From: Bradyrhizobium arachidis
Lineage (GTDB): Bacteria; Pseudomonadota; Alphaproteobacteria; Rhizobiales; Xanthobacteraceae
NCBI RefSeq assembly: GCF_024758505.1
Contig: NZ_CP077970.1
Span: 6,138,001-6,202,000, forward strand
Direction: 5' to 3'
Length of the DNA stretch: 64,000 nucleotides
Each line of letters starts with the position of its first letter. Within the stretch, counting starts at the first letter, position 1. Made by a program: the position numbers and the translations under genes. Positions 47,723-56,292 of the stretch are shown piece by piece. A model generated the notes under the pieces. That model was given only the letters and a program-made list of their open reading frames with translations. It was not told where the DNA came from and searched no databases.

Positions 47723-50080
47723 ATGGACTATTTCAAGCGCTTCAACTTCCTGTTCGCCGCACCGGTGTTCGACACCGACGATCTCGAAGGCATCCGTTTC
47801 AACCAGATCATCGAGGAGATCCAGCGCTCCGGCTTCGAGGTGGTGCGGGCCCGCAGGCTCGAGGATGCCGAAATCGCGGTGCAGACCGATGCCGCCATCG
47901 GCTGCATGGTCGTCGACTGGGGCAAGAAGGGCCTAGAAGGCAAGACTTCGGCGCTGATCAACCTGATGCGCCGTCGCGGCCTCGACTTCCCGATCATCCT
48001 CCTGATCCGACGCAAGCGGTTCGAGGACCTGCCCGTCGAGGTGCTCGATTTCATCGACGGTTACGTCTTCCTGTCTGAGGAAACGCCGCCCTTCATCGCC
48101 AAGAACCTGATCAGCCGGCTGAAACAATATGCCGAGACGCTGAAGACACCTTTCTTCGGCGCGCTGGTCGACTACGCCGAGGAAGGCAACCAGCTCTGGA
48201 CTTGCCCGGGCCACAATGGCGGCGTGTTCTACAACCGCAGCCCGATCGGACGCGTCTTCGTGGAACATCTTGGCGAGTCCGTATTCCGCGACGATCTCGA
48301 CAATTCCGTGCTCGACCTCGGGGACCTCCTCACCCATGAGGGCCGGGCGCTGAAGGCACAGAAGGAAGCCGCCCAGATTTTTGGCGCGGAAAAGACCTAT
48401 TTCGTGCTCAACGGCACCTCGACCTCGAATAAGGTCGCGCTCGGCGCGCTCGTCACCGATGGCGACCTCGTGCTATTCGACCGCAACAACCACAAGGCCG
48501 CCCATCACGGCGCGCTAATGATCAATGGCGGCATCCCGGTCTACGTGCCGACCATCCGCAATGCCTGGGGCCTGATCGGCCCGATGCGCTGGGAGGCGCT
48601 CGACGAGAAGGCGCTGCGCGAGGAGATCCGCAACAACCCGCTGGTGCAGGACAGGGACGCCTGGCGCAAGGAGCGGCCGTTCCGTGTCGCGGTCGTCGAA
48701 CAGTGCACCTATGACGGCACGATCCACAGCGCCGAGATGATTTTGAAGCGCATCGGCCATCTCTGCGATTACATCCTGTTCGACGAGGCCTGGGCCGGCT
48801 TCATGAAGTTCCACCCGCTCTATGCCGGCCGCTTCGCCATGGGCCTTTCGGGCCTGACACCGGATGCGCCGGGCATCATCGCGACGCAGTCGACCCACAA
48901 GCAGCTCGCGAGCTTCTCGCAGGCCTCGCAAATCCACGTCAGGGACCGCCACATTCGCGGCCAGAAGCGACGCGTCGAGCACCGCCGCTTCAACGAAAGC
49001 TTCATGCAGCACGCCTCGACGTCACCGTTCTATCCCCTGTTCGCCTCGCTCGATGTCGGGGCGCAAATGATGAAGGGCCGGTCCGGCGAGGTGCTGTGGG
49101 ACGATACGATCCGGCTTGGCATCGAACTGCGCAAGAAGATGCGCGCGATGCGCCGGGAGTTCGAGGAGAAGGAGCAGACCCCCGAGCGACGCTGGTTTTT
49201 CGAGCCGTTCGTTCCCGATCGTGTCGCCATTCCCGACGTCAGCCGGCCCGGCGCGGTCCATAACGTTGCCTGGGAGACCCTTTCGACCGACGAGCTCGCG
49301 ACCAATCCCGCGCTCTGGCAGCTTTCTCCCGACAGCACCTGGCACGGTTTTCCCGGCTTGACGGAAGGTTTTGCCATGACCGATCCGAACAAGCTGACGC
49401 TGCTGACGCCCGGCTTCGACCGCACCACCGGCGCCTATGCCGAGCATGGCATCCCGGCCCCGGTCGTCGCGCAATATCTGCGCGAGAACCGCATCGTGGC
49501 CGAGAAGAACGACCTCAACTCCCTGCTCTTCCTGCTCACACCCGGGGTCGAGGCGAGCAAGGCCGGCACGCTGATTTCGGGCCTGGTCGCCTTCAAGAAG
49601 CTGCACGACGACAATGCACTGCTGGCCGACGTGATCCCGGAATTCTATCAGCGGCGTCGGGCGCGCTATGCGGAAGTACGGCTCCGCGATCTTTGCGCTG
49701 ATATGCACCGCTTCTTCCGCGAGGCCGAGGTCAGCACGCTCCAGGCACGGCAATTCCAGCGCGAGCACCAGCCCGAGATCGCGCTGTCGCCGCGCGATGC
49801 GGCCCGGTGCCTGATCCGCAACGACGTCGACTATCTGCCGATCGAGGCGATTGCCGGCCGTATCGCCACCACGCCATTCGTGGTCTACCCGCCCGGCATC
49901 GCCACGATCGTCCCGGGCGAACGGCTGACCGAGCGCGCCAAGCCGATGATCGACTACCTGAAGATGTTCGAAACCTGCTTCAATACGTTCCCGGGCTTCG
50001 ATGTCGAGATCCAGGGCGTCTACAAGGAGGTCGACGCGGCCGGCCGCATCGGACTCTATACCTATGTGGTGGCCGAGTAG
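47723..50080 (+). CDS. Orn/Lys/Arg decarboxylase, class I (PLP)
   Basis: A 785-residue PLP enzyme of the fold-III-unrelated, aspartate aminotransferase-like basic amino acid decarboxylases. It has an N-terminal response-regulator-like wing (about 1-135), the PLP domain with CPGHNGGVFYNRSPIG, FDRNNHKAAHHGAL, and the Schiff-base Lys 393 in STHKQLASFSQ, and a C-terminal small domain. It makes cadaverine, putrescine or agmatine; the exact substrate is uncertain. The start is at 47723 (MDYFKRF); an upstream ATG at 47684 would add 13 residues unlike the family. A GNAT gene follows 6 bases later. Confidence 0.93.
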   Translation: MDYFKRFNFLFAAPVFDTDDLEGIRFNQIIEEIQRSGFEVVRARRLEDAEIAVQTDAAIGCMVVDWGKKGLEGKTSALINLMRRRGLDFPIILLIRRKRFEDLPVEVLDFIDGYVFLSEETPPFIAKNLISRLKQYAETLKTPFFGALVDYAEEGNQLWTCPGHNGGVFYNRSPIGRVFVEHLGESVFRDDLDNSVLDLGDLLTHEGRALKAQKEAAQIFGAEKTYFVLNGTSTSNKVALGALVTDGDLVLFDRNNHKAAHHGALMINGGIPVYVPTIRNAWGLIGPMRWEALDEKALREEIRNNPLVQDRDAWRKERPFRVAVVEQCTYDGTIHSAEMILKRIGHLCDYILFDEAWAGFMKFHPLYAGRFAMGLSGLTPDAPGIIATQSTHKQLASFSQASQIHVRDRHIRGQKRRVEHRRFNESFMQHASTSPFYPLFASLDVGAQMMKGRSGEVLWDDTIRLGIELRKKMRAMRREFEEKEQTPERRWFFEPFVPDRVAIPDVSRPGAVHNVAWETLSTDELATNPALWQLSPDSTWHGFPGLTEGFAMTDPNKLTLLTPGFDRTTGAYAEHGIPAPVVAQYLRENRIVAEKNDLNSLLFLLTPGVEASKAGTLISGLVAFKKLHDDNALLADVIPEFYQRRRARYAEVRLRDLCADMHRFFREAEVSTLQARQFQREHQPEIALSPRDAARCLIRNDVDYLPIEAIAGRIATTPFVVYPPGIATIVPGERLTERAKPMIDYLKMFETCFNTFPGFDVEIQGVYKEVDAAGRIGLYTYVVAE

Positions 50081-50086
50081 TCGCCG

Positions 50087-50665
50087 ATGGACGGAATGAG
50101 CATGATGCGCGCGGACGACGAGCCGGTTCTGGTCCGTCCCTCGCGCGACAGTGACGTCGAGGCGATGCTGGCGATCTACCGCCATCACGTCAGGCACGGC
50201 GTTCCAAAGGATGTCGAAGGCCACGGTGCGCCGGAACCTGACGATCTGCGGGATCGGCGCAAGAATTTGCGGCAGAACCGCCTGCCGCATCTGGTCGCCA
50301 CATGGCGCGGCGACGTCGTCGGATACGCCTATGCGGTGCTATTCCGTAAGCGCCCGGCCTATCGCTTCACGGCCAAGCACTCAATCTACGTCCACCACGA
50401 CCATGTCGGGCACGGCATCGGACGGCTGCTGCTTCAGGACTTGATCGACGCCTGCGCGGCCGCCGGCTTCCGTCAGATGATCGGCTATATCGACGCCGAC
50501 AACACCGCCTCGCTCGCGCTGCACGAAAAGTTCGGATTCACGCGGGCCGGATTGCTGTGCGGAGTTGCCTATCGCTACGGCCGCTGGTCCGACACGGTCA
50601 TGGTGCAACGCTCGCTCGGTGCCGGTTCAACGGCGCCGCCGCCCGCATCTTCCCCAGGCCGTTAG
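50087..50665 (+). CDS. GNAT-family N-acetyltransferase
   Basis: A 192-residue acetyltransferase. The fold is clear from VRPSRDSDVEAMLAIYRHHV at the start, the acetyl-CoA loop VGHGIGRLLLQDLIDACAAAG and the final DNTASLALHEKFGFTRAG, an arrangement like phosphinothricin acetyltransferases. Since it directly follows the amino acid decarboxylase, it may acetylate the resulting polyamine, but amino acid or antibiotic acetylation is also possible. Confidence 0.9.
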   Translation: MDGMSMMRADDEPVLVRPSRDSDVEAMLAIYRHHVRHGVPKDVEGHGAPEPDDLRDRRKNLRQNRLPHLVATWRGDVVGYAYAVLFRKRPAYRFTAKHSIYVHHDHVGHGIGRLLLQDLIDACAAAGFRQMIGYIDADNTASLALHEKFGFTRAGLLCGVAYRYGRWSDTVMVQRSLGAGSTAPPPASSPGR

Positions 50666-50684
50666 ACAAGGCGACAACCCGGCG

Positions 50685-50897
50685 TCACGACGGGAAATCA
50701 GCCGCTTTCACATGAATGCGGTCTGCATGCAGGGACCAATGATGTAACGCCTGATCCTTGCAGAATTTTCGCTTGGCCTGCTCGGTGGCTTCGCCTTCGT
50801 CCGAAGCCTCGATCTCCAGGGTACCCTGGCAGACTTCGCTCTGCCGGCCGTACTCGCCGAGCACGTCCTTCATGAACCTGACGACATAGCGTGACAT
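50685..50897 (-). CDS. Small conserved hypothetical protein
   Basis: A 70-residue protein starting at 50897 after CAGGAGGTGCC, a strong ribosome site. The sequence MSRYVVRFMKDVLGEYGRQ is followed by a beta-like segment and an acidic helix ending in HHWSLHADRI. The domain is not recognised. Alternating beta-alpha elements suggest a small alpha/beta fold. It is convergent with the GNAT gene. Confidence 0.7.
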   Translation of the reverse strand: MSRYVVRFMKDVLGEYGRQSEVCQGTLEIEASDEGEATEQAKRKFCKDQALHHWSLHADRIHVKAADFPS

Positions 50898-50998
50898 GGC
50901 ACCTCCTGCTGCCCCGGCGGCACTCTAGTCCCATTTAACCGCATCGCGGGAGAGCGATTTTGACGCGGATCAAAAAACCGCCGGCGGTTCCACTACTT

Positions 50999-51101
50999 GT
51001 CGTTCCGGGGCGCCCGAAGGATGAACCCGGAATCCAAATTGGCCGCTGGTGAAGGGAGAAATGGATTCTGGACTCGCGACTTCGTCGTGCCCCGGAATGA
51101 C
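50999..51101. repeat. Palindromic dispersed repeat
   Basis: Terminal inverted arms GTCGTTCCGGGGC (50999-51011) and GCCCCGGAATGAC (51089-51101) match at 12 of 13 positions. Very similar arms (GTCATTCCGG and CCGGGATGAC) end the element at 62225-62304, so both belong to one repeat family. No gene is inside. Confidence 0.65.
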
Positions 51102-51109
51102 AGTTGTCC

Positions 51110-52159
51110 TTACCCCGGCGTGAAGCCAAAAGCCTTGTGGAAGCGCTCCGCGTAGTGCGGCCAGACGGCGGGATTAATGACGCGCGGCGGGCGCTTGCCG
51201 TCGAGCGCGGCCAAGACCTGCTCGGCGGCGATGCGACCCATATTCTGGCGGGCTTCAGTGGTGACGCCAGCGGTATGCGGGCTGGCCAGCACGTTGTCGA
51301 ACTGCAGCAGCGGGTGGTCCGGCGGCGGCGGCTCCTTGGACCAGACGTCGAGGCCGGCACCGGCAATGCGCTTGTCGCGCAACGCCCCAAGCAACGCGTC
51401 CTCGTCGTGGATGAAGCCGCGCGCCGTGGTGACGAAATAGGCGTGCGGCTGCATCAGCGCGAACTCGCGCACCCCGATCATGCCGCGGCTGCCCTTGTCG
51501 AGCGGACAGGAGATCGACACGAAGTCGGCGCGGCGCAAAAGCTCGTCGAGCTCGACCTTTTCGCCGCCGCGCGCGGCCATCTCTTCGGCCGAAAGATACG
51601 GGTCGTAGGCCAGCACCTTCATGCCGAGCAGCGTGCTGCACAGCGCGGCGATGCGACGGCCGACATTGCCGAGCCCGACGATGCCGACGGTCTTGTGCTC
51701 GACCTCGTTGCCGACGAGATCGTTGCGGTTGACGTTGCGCTCGCGGCGCAGGCGACGGTCGGACTGGATGATCCGCTTCGACAGCGTGAGCATCATGGCG
51801 AGCGCATGCTCGGCGACCGAATGCGCATTGCCGCCGGACTGGTTGACGACGAGGACGCCCGCCGCGGTGCAGGCCTCGACATCGACGGGATCGAAACCCG
51901 CGCCGTTGGAGGACACGAGCAGCAGGTTGGGCGTCCGCTTGAGGAGATCGGCATGGACGTGGAAATGCGGCGCCAGTTCGTCGCGCGCGGCCCCAACCTG
52001 ATAGACATGCGCGGCCTCCAGGACCGGCGCGAAATCGGCCACTGGACTATCGTTCTCAAGCCGGTCGAGCCGGACGTCGGCACGCGCCTTCAGGATGTCG
52101 ATGTAGATGGGATTGGCGAGATATTTGACGTAAAAGACGCGCTTGTTGTTGACCGACAT
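51110..52159 (-). CDS. D-isomer-specific 2-hydroxyacid dehydrogenase
   Basis: A 349-residue NAD-dependent dehydrogenase. The Rossmann motif is GIVGLGNVGRRIAAL. The catalytic trio is visible: Arg in FVTTARGFI, Glu in LDVWSKEPPP and His in LASPHTAGV. It oxidises or reduces a 2-hydroxy acid; phosphoglycerate dehydrogenase, hydroxypyruvate reductase and sulfolactate dehydrogenase all belong here. The ATG at 52159 begins the family-like chain; the longer open frame to 52447 is not conserved-looking. It is divergent from the ThDP-dependent decarboxylase pair, with which it probably shares a pathway. Confidence 0.9.
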   Translation of the reverse strand: MSVNNKRVFYVKYLANPIYIDILKARADVRLDRLENDSPVADFAPVLEAAHVYQVGAARDELAPHFHVHADLLKRTPNLLLVSSNGAGFDPVDVEACTAAGVLVVNQSGGNAHSVAEHALAMMLTLSKRIIQSDRRLRRERNVNRNDLVGNEVEHKTVGIVGLGNVGRRIAALCSTLLGMKVLAYDPYLSAEEMAARGGEKVELDELLRRADFVSISCPLDKGSRGMIGVREFALMQPHAYFVTTARGFIHDEDALLGALRDKRIAGAGLDVWSKEPPPPDHPLLQFDNVLASPHTAGVTTEARQNMGRIAAEQVLAALDGKRPPRVINPAVWPHYAERFHKAFGFTPG

Positions 52160-52424
52160 CGACCTGCTTCCGGCTCCCGGCGGAGGCCATGCAGGAGCGG
52201 CGCGGCATGCGCCCCTCCAGGCTTTCCTCCCGTTCTTCTGATTGTGGTTGCTTATGACACGGCGGTGCCGGCCGAGGCAGGCCTTGCGGCGCAGATCGCC
52301 ATGCCGGCGTGGACATGTTGACAATCCCGCCGGTGGCGTCAAGTTCGGACCCCGAAGCACCTGAACTGGGCAGCCGCGATTTGCGCTCAAGAGCAAGAAG
52401 GATGGTCGCGGAAGGGAGGACGAG

Positions 52425-52991
52425 ATGGCGATCGTGGAGCAGCACACCCCGCCCCTGACGTCTCACGACACGGCTGAAAGAACCTGGCACGGCATCGTGC
52501 TGCAGACCCTGAAGCGGAACGACGTCGGCCTCATCCCCTACGTGCCCGATCGGGTGCTGACGCCGCTGATCAGGAACCTGCACGCCGATCCCTTCTTCAC
52601 GACGTTTGCGACCGCGCGCGAGGAGGAAGCCGTCGGCATCCTTGCCGGCGCCTGGATGGGCGGCCGCCGCGGCGCGCTGCTGATGCAGACCTCGGGCTTC
52701 GCCACGCTGGCCAATGTGCTGGCCTCGCTCGCGGTGCCCTATCAGATCCCGCTGATCATGTTCGTGTCCGAGCGCGGGACGCTCGGCGAGTTCAACTACG
52801 GCCAGGCGCTGGTCTGCCGCACCATGCGTCCGGTGTTGGATTCGCTCGCGCTGGAGCATCACACCATCACCCGGCTCGACGAGCTTGAATTCACCGTCGA
52901 CCGCTCGATCAAGCAGGCCGTCACCACGCAGGCGCCCGTGGCGCTGATCCTCAATCCGCTGCTAACCGGCGGCAAGACTTTCGACAAGTGA
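52425..52991 (+). CDS. ThDP-binding decarboxylase alpha subunit (sulfopyruvate/phosphonopyruvate decarboxylase ComD-like)
   Basis: A 188-residue protein corresponding to the N-terminal (pyrimidine-binding) domain of ThDP enzymes: the activating Glu lies in TAREEEAVGILAGAW, followed by GALLMQTSGFATLANVLASL. Together with the next gene it forms a two-subunit enzyme like ComDE, which decarboxylates 3-sulfopyruvate. The ribosome site GGGAGG precedes the ATG. The true keto-acid substrate could equally be phosphonopyruvate or another 2-oxo acid. Confidence 0.87.
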   Translation: MAIVEQHTPPLTSHDTAERTWHGIVLQTLKRNDVGLIPYVPDRVLTPLIRNLHADPFFTTFATAREEEAVGILAGAWMGGRRGALLMQTSGFATLANVLASLAVPYQIPLIMFVSERGTLGEFNYGQALVCRTMRPVLDSLALEHHTITRLDELEFTVDRSIKQAVTTQAPVALILNPLLTGGKTFDK

Positions 52992-52999
52992 GATCAGCC

Positions 53000-53608
53000 A
53001 TGAGCAAGGACACCGCCAATCGCAACACCAAGGTGATGAACCGCTACGACGTCACCTCGCGCCTGATCGGCAAGCTCCAGAACGAGGAGGCCGTGATCGG
53101 CGGCATCGGTAACACCAATTTCGACCTGTGGGCCGCGGGCCACCGGCCGCAGAACTTCTACATGCTTGGCAGCATGGGGCTGGCCTTCCCGATTGCGCTC
53201 GGCGTGGCACTGGCGCAGCCCGATCGCCGCGTCATCGCGCTGGAGGGTGACGGCTCGCTGCTGATGCAGCTCGGCGCGCTGTCGACCATCGCGTCGTTGA
53301 AGCCCAAAAACCTCACCATGATTGTATTCGACAACGGCATCTACCAGATTACGGGCTCGCAACCGACGCCGGCCGCTTCAGTTGCCGATATCGTGGCTAT
53401 CAGCGTCGGTTCGGGACTGACCAACAGCGTCTGGGCCGCAGACGAGGAGGATTTTGAGCGTCTGGTCGATGAATCGCTGGGCGCGTCTGAGCCAACGCTG
53501 ATTGCGCTACGCATCGACGACCAGCCGGGCGTCGGCACGACCCGCCGCGATCCCGTTCAGATTCGTGAACGGTTCATGCACGGCCTCGGCGTGCGGCAGC
53601 CACTTTAA
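53000..53608 (+). CDS. ThDP-binding decarboxylase beta subunit (ComE-like)
   Basis: A protein of about 202 residues, the diphosphate-binding half of the enzyme. The ThDP/Mg motif runs from EGDGSLLMQLGAL to the Asn of FDNGIYQITGSQ, the expected GDG to N spacing. MLGSMGLAFPIALGVALAQ is the preceding helix typical of this domain. It starts 8 bases after the alpha subunit stop codon; a GTG at 52988 overlapping that stop is an alternative. The two subunits together equal one usual ThDP decarboxylase missing the central domain. Confidence 0.88.
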   Translation: MSKDTANRNTKVMNRYDVTSRLIGKLQNEEAVIGGIGNTNFDLWAAGHRPQNFYMLGSMGLAFPIALGVALAQPDRRVIALEGDGSLLMQLGALSTIASLKPKNLTMIVFDNGIYQITGSQPTPAASVADIVAISVGSGLTNSVWAADEEDFERLVDESLGASEPTLIALRIDDQPGVGTTRRDPVQIRERFMHGLGVRQPL

Positions 53609-53686
53609 CGATCTGTAATTAACTACCCGGCGATCTGACGCCTGACGACTTTTATTGCGCTGCAAAATCGTGCTAAGCGAACTGGA

Positions 53687-54061
53687 ATGACCATTCTTTT
53701 GAAGCTATTTGCCTGGCTGCTCGCCGCCGCCGTCGCCTTCGCGACGCTTGGTCCGCCCGACCTCCGCCCGCATGCCCAACTCGGCCAGGATGGCGAGCAC
53801 GCGCTCGCCTTCGTGCTGGTTGGCCTTGCCTTCGGGCTTGCCTATTCGACGCGACGCTGGTCGGCTGCGATGATCGCGGTCGGCCTGATCGGCGTCCTCG
53901 AATTGTTGCAATTCATTGCGCCAGGCCGCCATGCGCGGCTTGAAGATTTTGTCGTGGATGCCCTCACCGCTTGCGTCGGCTTCGTGCTGTCCGCGGCCGT
54001 CGAGTGGGCGGTCACACGCTTTCGCAGCAACACCCTCACGAGCGAAGGCCCCGCGGAGTAG
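53687..54061 (+). CDS. VanZ-family membrane protein
   Basis: A 124-residue membrane protein with four hydrophobic segments. The VanZ-type motifs are GQDGEHALAFVLVGLAFGLAY near residue 35 and ELLQFIAPGRHARLEDFVVDALTACVG near residue 72, where the RxxxxxDxxxN-like region has Asp but Ala or Thr at the final position. Function is unknown outside teicoplanin resistance clusters; small VanZ proteins are common in Bradyrhizobium-type genomes. Confidence 0.85.
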   Translation: MTILLKLFAWLLAAAVAFATLGPPDLRPHAQLGQDGEHALAFVLVGLAFGLAYSTRRWSAAMIAVGLIGVLELLQFIAPGRHARLEDFVVDALTACVGFVLSAAVEWAVTRFRSNTLTSEGPAE

Positions 54062-54099
54062 ATCTCCGCAGGGCCCGTTGACGTTCGTGGTGGGTGCGA

Positions 54100-54480
54100 T
54101 CAGTCGATGATCTTGACGATTTTGCGCGTGCGCGGCTCGACGATCACGCGGCGATCATTGACGACCGCGTAGCGGTACTCGGTGTAGTTCGGAACGGGGC
54201 GCAGCACCACGGTTGGCGGCAGCGGCTCGCCGACGACGACGCGCTCCTGCACCACGACCGAGTGATCACGCGGAATTCCGCCCAGCACCGCGTTCGGAAT
54301 TTCGAGGCCCGCGCCGACGGCCGCTCCGACCGTGCCGCCGACCATCGCGCCGATCGGGCCGCCGACCTCACCGCCCGCACGCGCGCCCTCGTGGGCGCCC
54401 TGGGCGGTGGTCGACTGAGCAAAGGCTGCGCTTGACGCCAGCAGCGACGCCGCAGCCAACGAGATCGCAAGACTCTTCAT
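54100..54480 (-). CDS. DUF1236 exported protein
   Basis: A 126-residue secreted protein with a signal peptide ending at AAFAQ (residue 22). A Gly-rich, glycine-zipper-like stretch follows (EGARAGGEVGGPIGAMVGG). The C-terminal half, YTEYRYAVVNDRRVIVEPRTRKIV, matches the DUF1236 family common in Bradyrhizobium and Methylobacterium. It probably sits in the cell envelope; function unknown. Confidence 0.87.
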   Translation of the reverse strand: MKSLAISLAAASLLASSAAFAQSTTAQGAHEGARAGGEVGGPIGAMVGGTVGAAVGAGLEIPNAVLGGIPRDHSVVVQERVVVGEPLPPTVVLRPVPNYTEYRYAVVNDRRVIVEPRTRKIVKIID

Positions 54481-54593
54481 GTCAACTCTCCAGTGTTTGT
54501 TATGCGCTCACAACCGATGGAAACGGCGATAGTTCCGGTTCCATCGTGGCCGAAGCGCGGCACAAAAACTGGAGAACGTTACTGCGTAACAGT

Positions 54594-55487
54594 TCAGGCG
54601 GCGGCGATCTCGTGCCCCGCCATCAATTCGAGCGCGCGCACCATCGCCGAATGATCCCAAGCCTTGCCGCCATGCGCGGTGCAGGCCGAGAACAATTGCT
54701 GGGCGACCGCCGTGCTCGGCAGCGACAGGCCGAGCGAACGCGCGCCTTCGAGCGCGAGGTTGAGATCCTTCTGGTGCAGCTCGATCCGGAAGCCGGGATC
54801 GAAATTGCGCTTCACCATGCGTTCGCCATGCACCTCCAGAATCCGCGACGAGGCGAAGCCGCCCATCAGCGCCTGCCGCACCAGCGCCGGATCGGCGCCC
54901 GCCTTGGAGGCGAACAGCAGCGCCTCGCTCACCGCCTCGATCGTCAGTGCGACAATGATCTGGTTCGCGACCTTGGTGGTCTGTCCGTCGCCATTGGCGC
55001 CGACCCGGGTGACGTTCTTGCCCATCTTGTCGAACACGCCCTTCATGGTGTTGAAGGCGCGCTCGGGCCCGCCGATCATGATGGTGAGGCTCGCAGCCTT
55101 CGCGCCGACCTCGCCGCCCGACACCGGCGCGTCGAGATAGTCCGCACCCAGCGCCTCGATCTTCCTGGCGAACTCCTTGGTCGCAAGCGGCGAGATCGAG
55201 CTCATGTCGACCACGATCTTGCCCTTGGAGATGCCGTCCGCAACGCCGTCCTTGCCAAACAGCACGGCCTCAACATGCGGCGTATCCGGCACCATGATGA
55301 TGACGGCGTCCGCCTCCTGCGCGACCTCCTTCGCCGACTTGCAGTCGACGCCGCCGGCCGCAATCAGATCCGGCGCGACTCCGCCGACGTCATGCAGGAA
55401 CAGGCGATGGCCCGCAGCCAGGAGATGGCCGGCCATCGGCCGTCCCATGGTGCCCAGTCCAATGAAACCGATATCGATCATGTCCAT
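54594..55487 (-). CDS. glxR: 2-hydroxy-3-oxopropionate (tartronate semialdehyde) reductase
   Basis: A 297-residue beta-hydroxyacid dehydrogenase. It begins IDIGFIGLGTMGRPMAGHLL, the NAD(P) motif, with the family motif LDAPVSGGEVGAKAASLTIM near residue 120 and the catalytic Lys in GQTTKVANQIIV near residue 173. It reduces tartronate semialdehyde to glycerate. Located 6 bases after hyi, it completes the order gcl-hyi-glxR seen in E. coli. Other 3-hydroxyacid dehydrogenases share these motifs, but the context is decisive. Confidence 0.92.
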   Translation of the reverse strand: MDMIDIGFIGLGTMGRPMAGHLLAAGHRLFLHDVGGVAPDLIAAGGVDCKSAKEVAQEADAVIIMVPDTPHVEAVLFGKDGVADGISKGKIVVDMSSISPLATKEFARKIEALGADYLDAPVSGGEVGAKAASLTIMIGGPERAFNTMKGVFDKMGKNVTRVGANGDGQTTKVANQIIVALTIEAVSEALLFASKAGADPALVRQALMGGFASSRILEVHGERMVKRNFDPGFRIELHQKDLNLALEGARSLGLSLPSTAVAQQLFSACTAHGGKAWDHSAMVRALELMAGHEIAAA

Positions 55488-55493
55488 AAATCC

Positions 55494-56279
55494 TCAGGTC
55501 TCGAACGTTTGCGCGGCGTGCCAGGACAGGCCTTCCAGCGTCGTGGTGCGCGGCTTGTATTCGCAGCCGATCCAGCCGCGATAGCCGATCGCGTCGAGGT
55601 GGCGAAACAGGAAGGGATAGTTGATCTCGCCGGTGCCGGGCTCGTGGCGGCCGGGATTGTCGGCGAGCTGAACATGGGCGATGCGATCGAGATGCTTCTC
55701 AATCGTGCGGGCGAGATCGCCCTCCATGATCTGCATGTGATAGATGTCGTACTGGATGAACAGATTGCTCGAGCGCACCTCGGAGATGAGCTGCACCGCC
55801 TGTTCGGTCCCGTTGAGGAAGAAGCCGGGAATGTCGAGCGTGTTGATCGGCTCGACCAAGAGCTTGATGTTCTCCCGCGCCAGCGTCGCGGCGGCAAAGC
55901 GCAAATTCCCGACCAGCGTCTCGTTCAGCTCGCCCGGATCGGCGCCAGCGGGCGCGATGCCGACGAGGCAATTGAGCTGATCGCAGTCGAGCGCCTTGGC
56001 ATAATCGATGGCGCGGAACACGCCGTCGCGGAATTCGGCGACGCGGTCCGGCAGGATGGCGATGCCGCGCTCGCCCGCCGCCCAGTTGCCCGCCGGCAGA
56101 TTGTGCAACACCTGCGTGAGCCCGTGGCTGTCGAGCTGCTCGCGCAGCAGCGCCTTGTCGAAATCATAGGGAAAGAGATACTCGACCCCGTTGAAGCCTG
56201 CGGCCTTGGCGGCCGCAAACCGCTCGGGAAACGGCATCTCGTTGAAGAGCATGGTGAGGTTGGCGGCAAATTTCGGCAT
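55494..56279 (-). CDS. hyi: Hydroxypyruvate isomerase
   Basis: A 261-residue TIM-barrel isomerase of the Hyi/OtnI family, close in length to the E. coli enzyme. It starts KFAANLTMLFNEMPFPERFAAAK and shows the metal-site acids in LLVEPINT and GCEYKP, with the His of QYDIYHMQI. It interconverts hydroxypyruvate and tartronate semialdehyde. It lies between gcl and glxR, so glyoxylate assimilation is its clear role here. Confidence 0.93.
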   Translation of the reverse strand: MPKFAANLTMLFNEMPFPERFAAAKAAGFNGVEYLFPYDFDKALLREQLDSHGLTQVLHNLPAGNWAAGERGIAILPDRVAEFRDGVFRAIDYAKALDCDQLNCLVGIAPAGADPGELNETLVGNLRFAAATLARENIKLLVEPINTLDIPGFFLNGTEQAVQLISEVRSSNLFIQYDIYHMQIMEGDLARTIEKHLDRIAHVQLADNPGRHEPGTGEINYPFLFRHLDAIGYRGWIGCEYKPRTTTLEGLSWHAAQTFET

Positions 56280-56292
56280 CGTGCTGTCCTCC

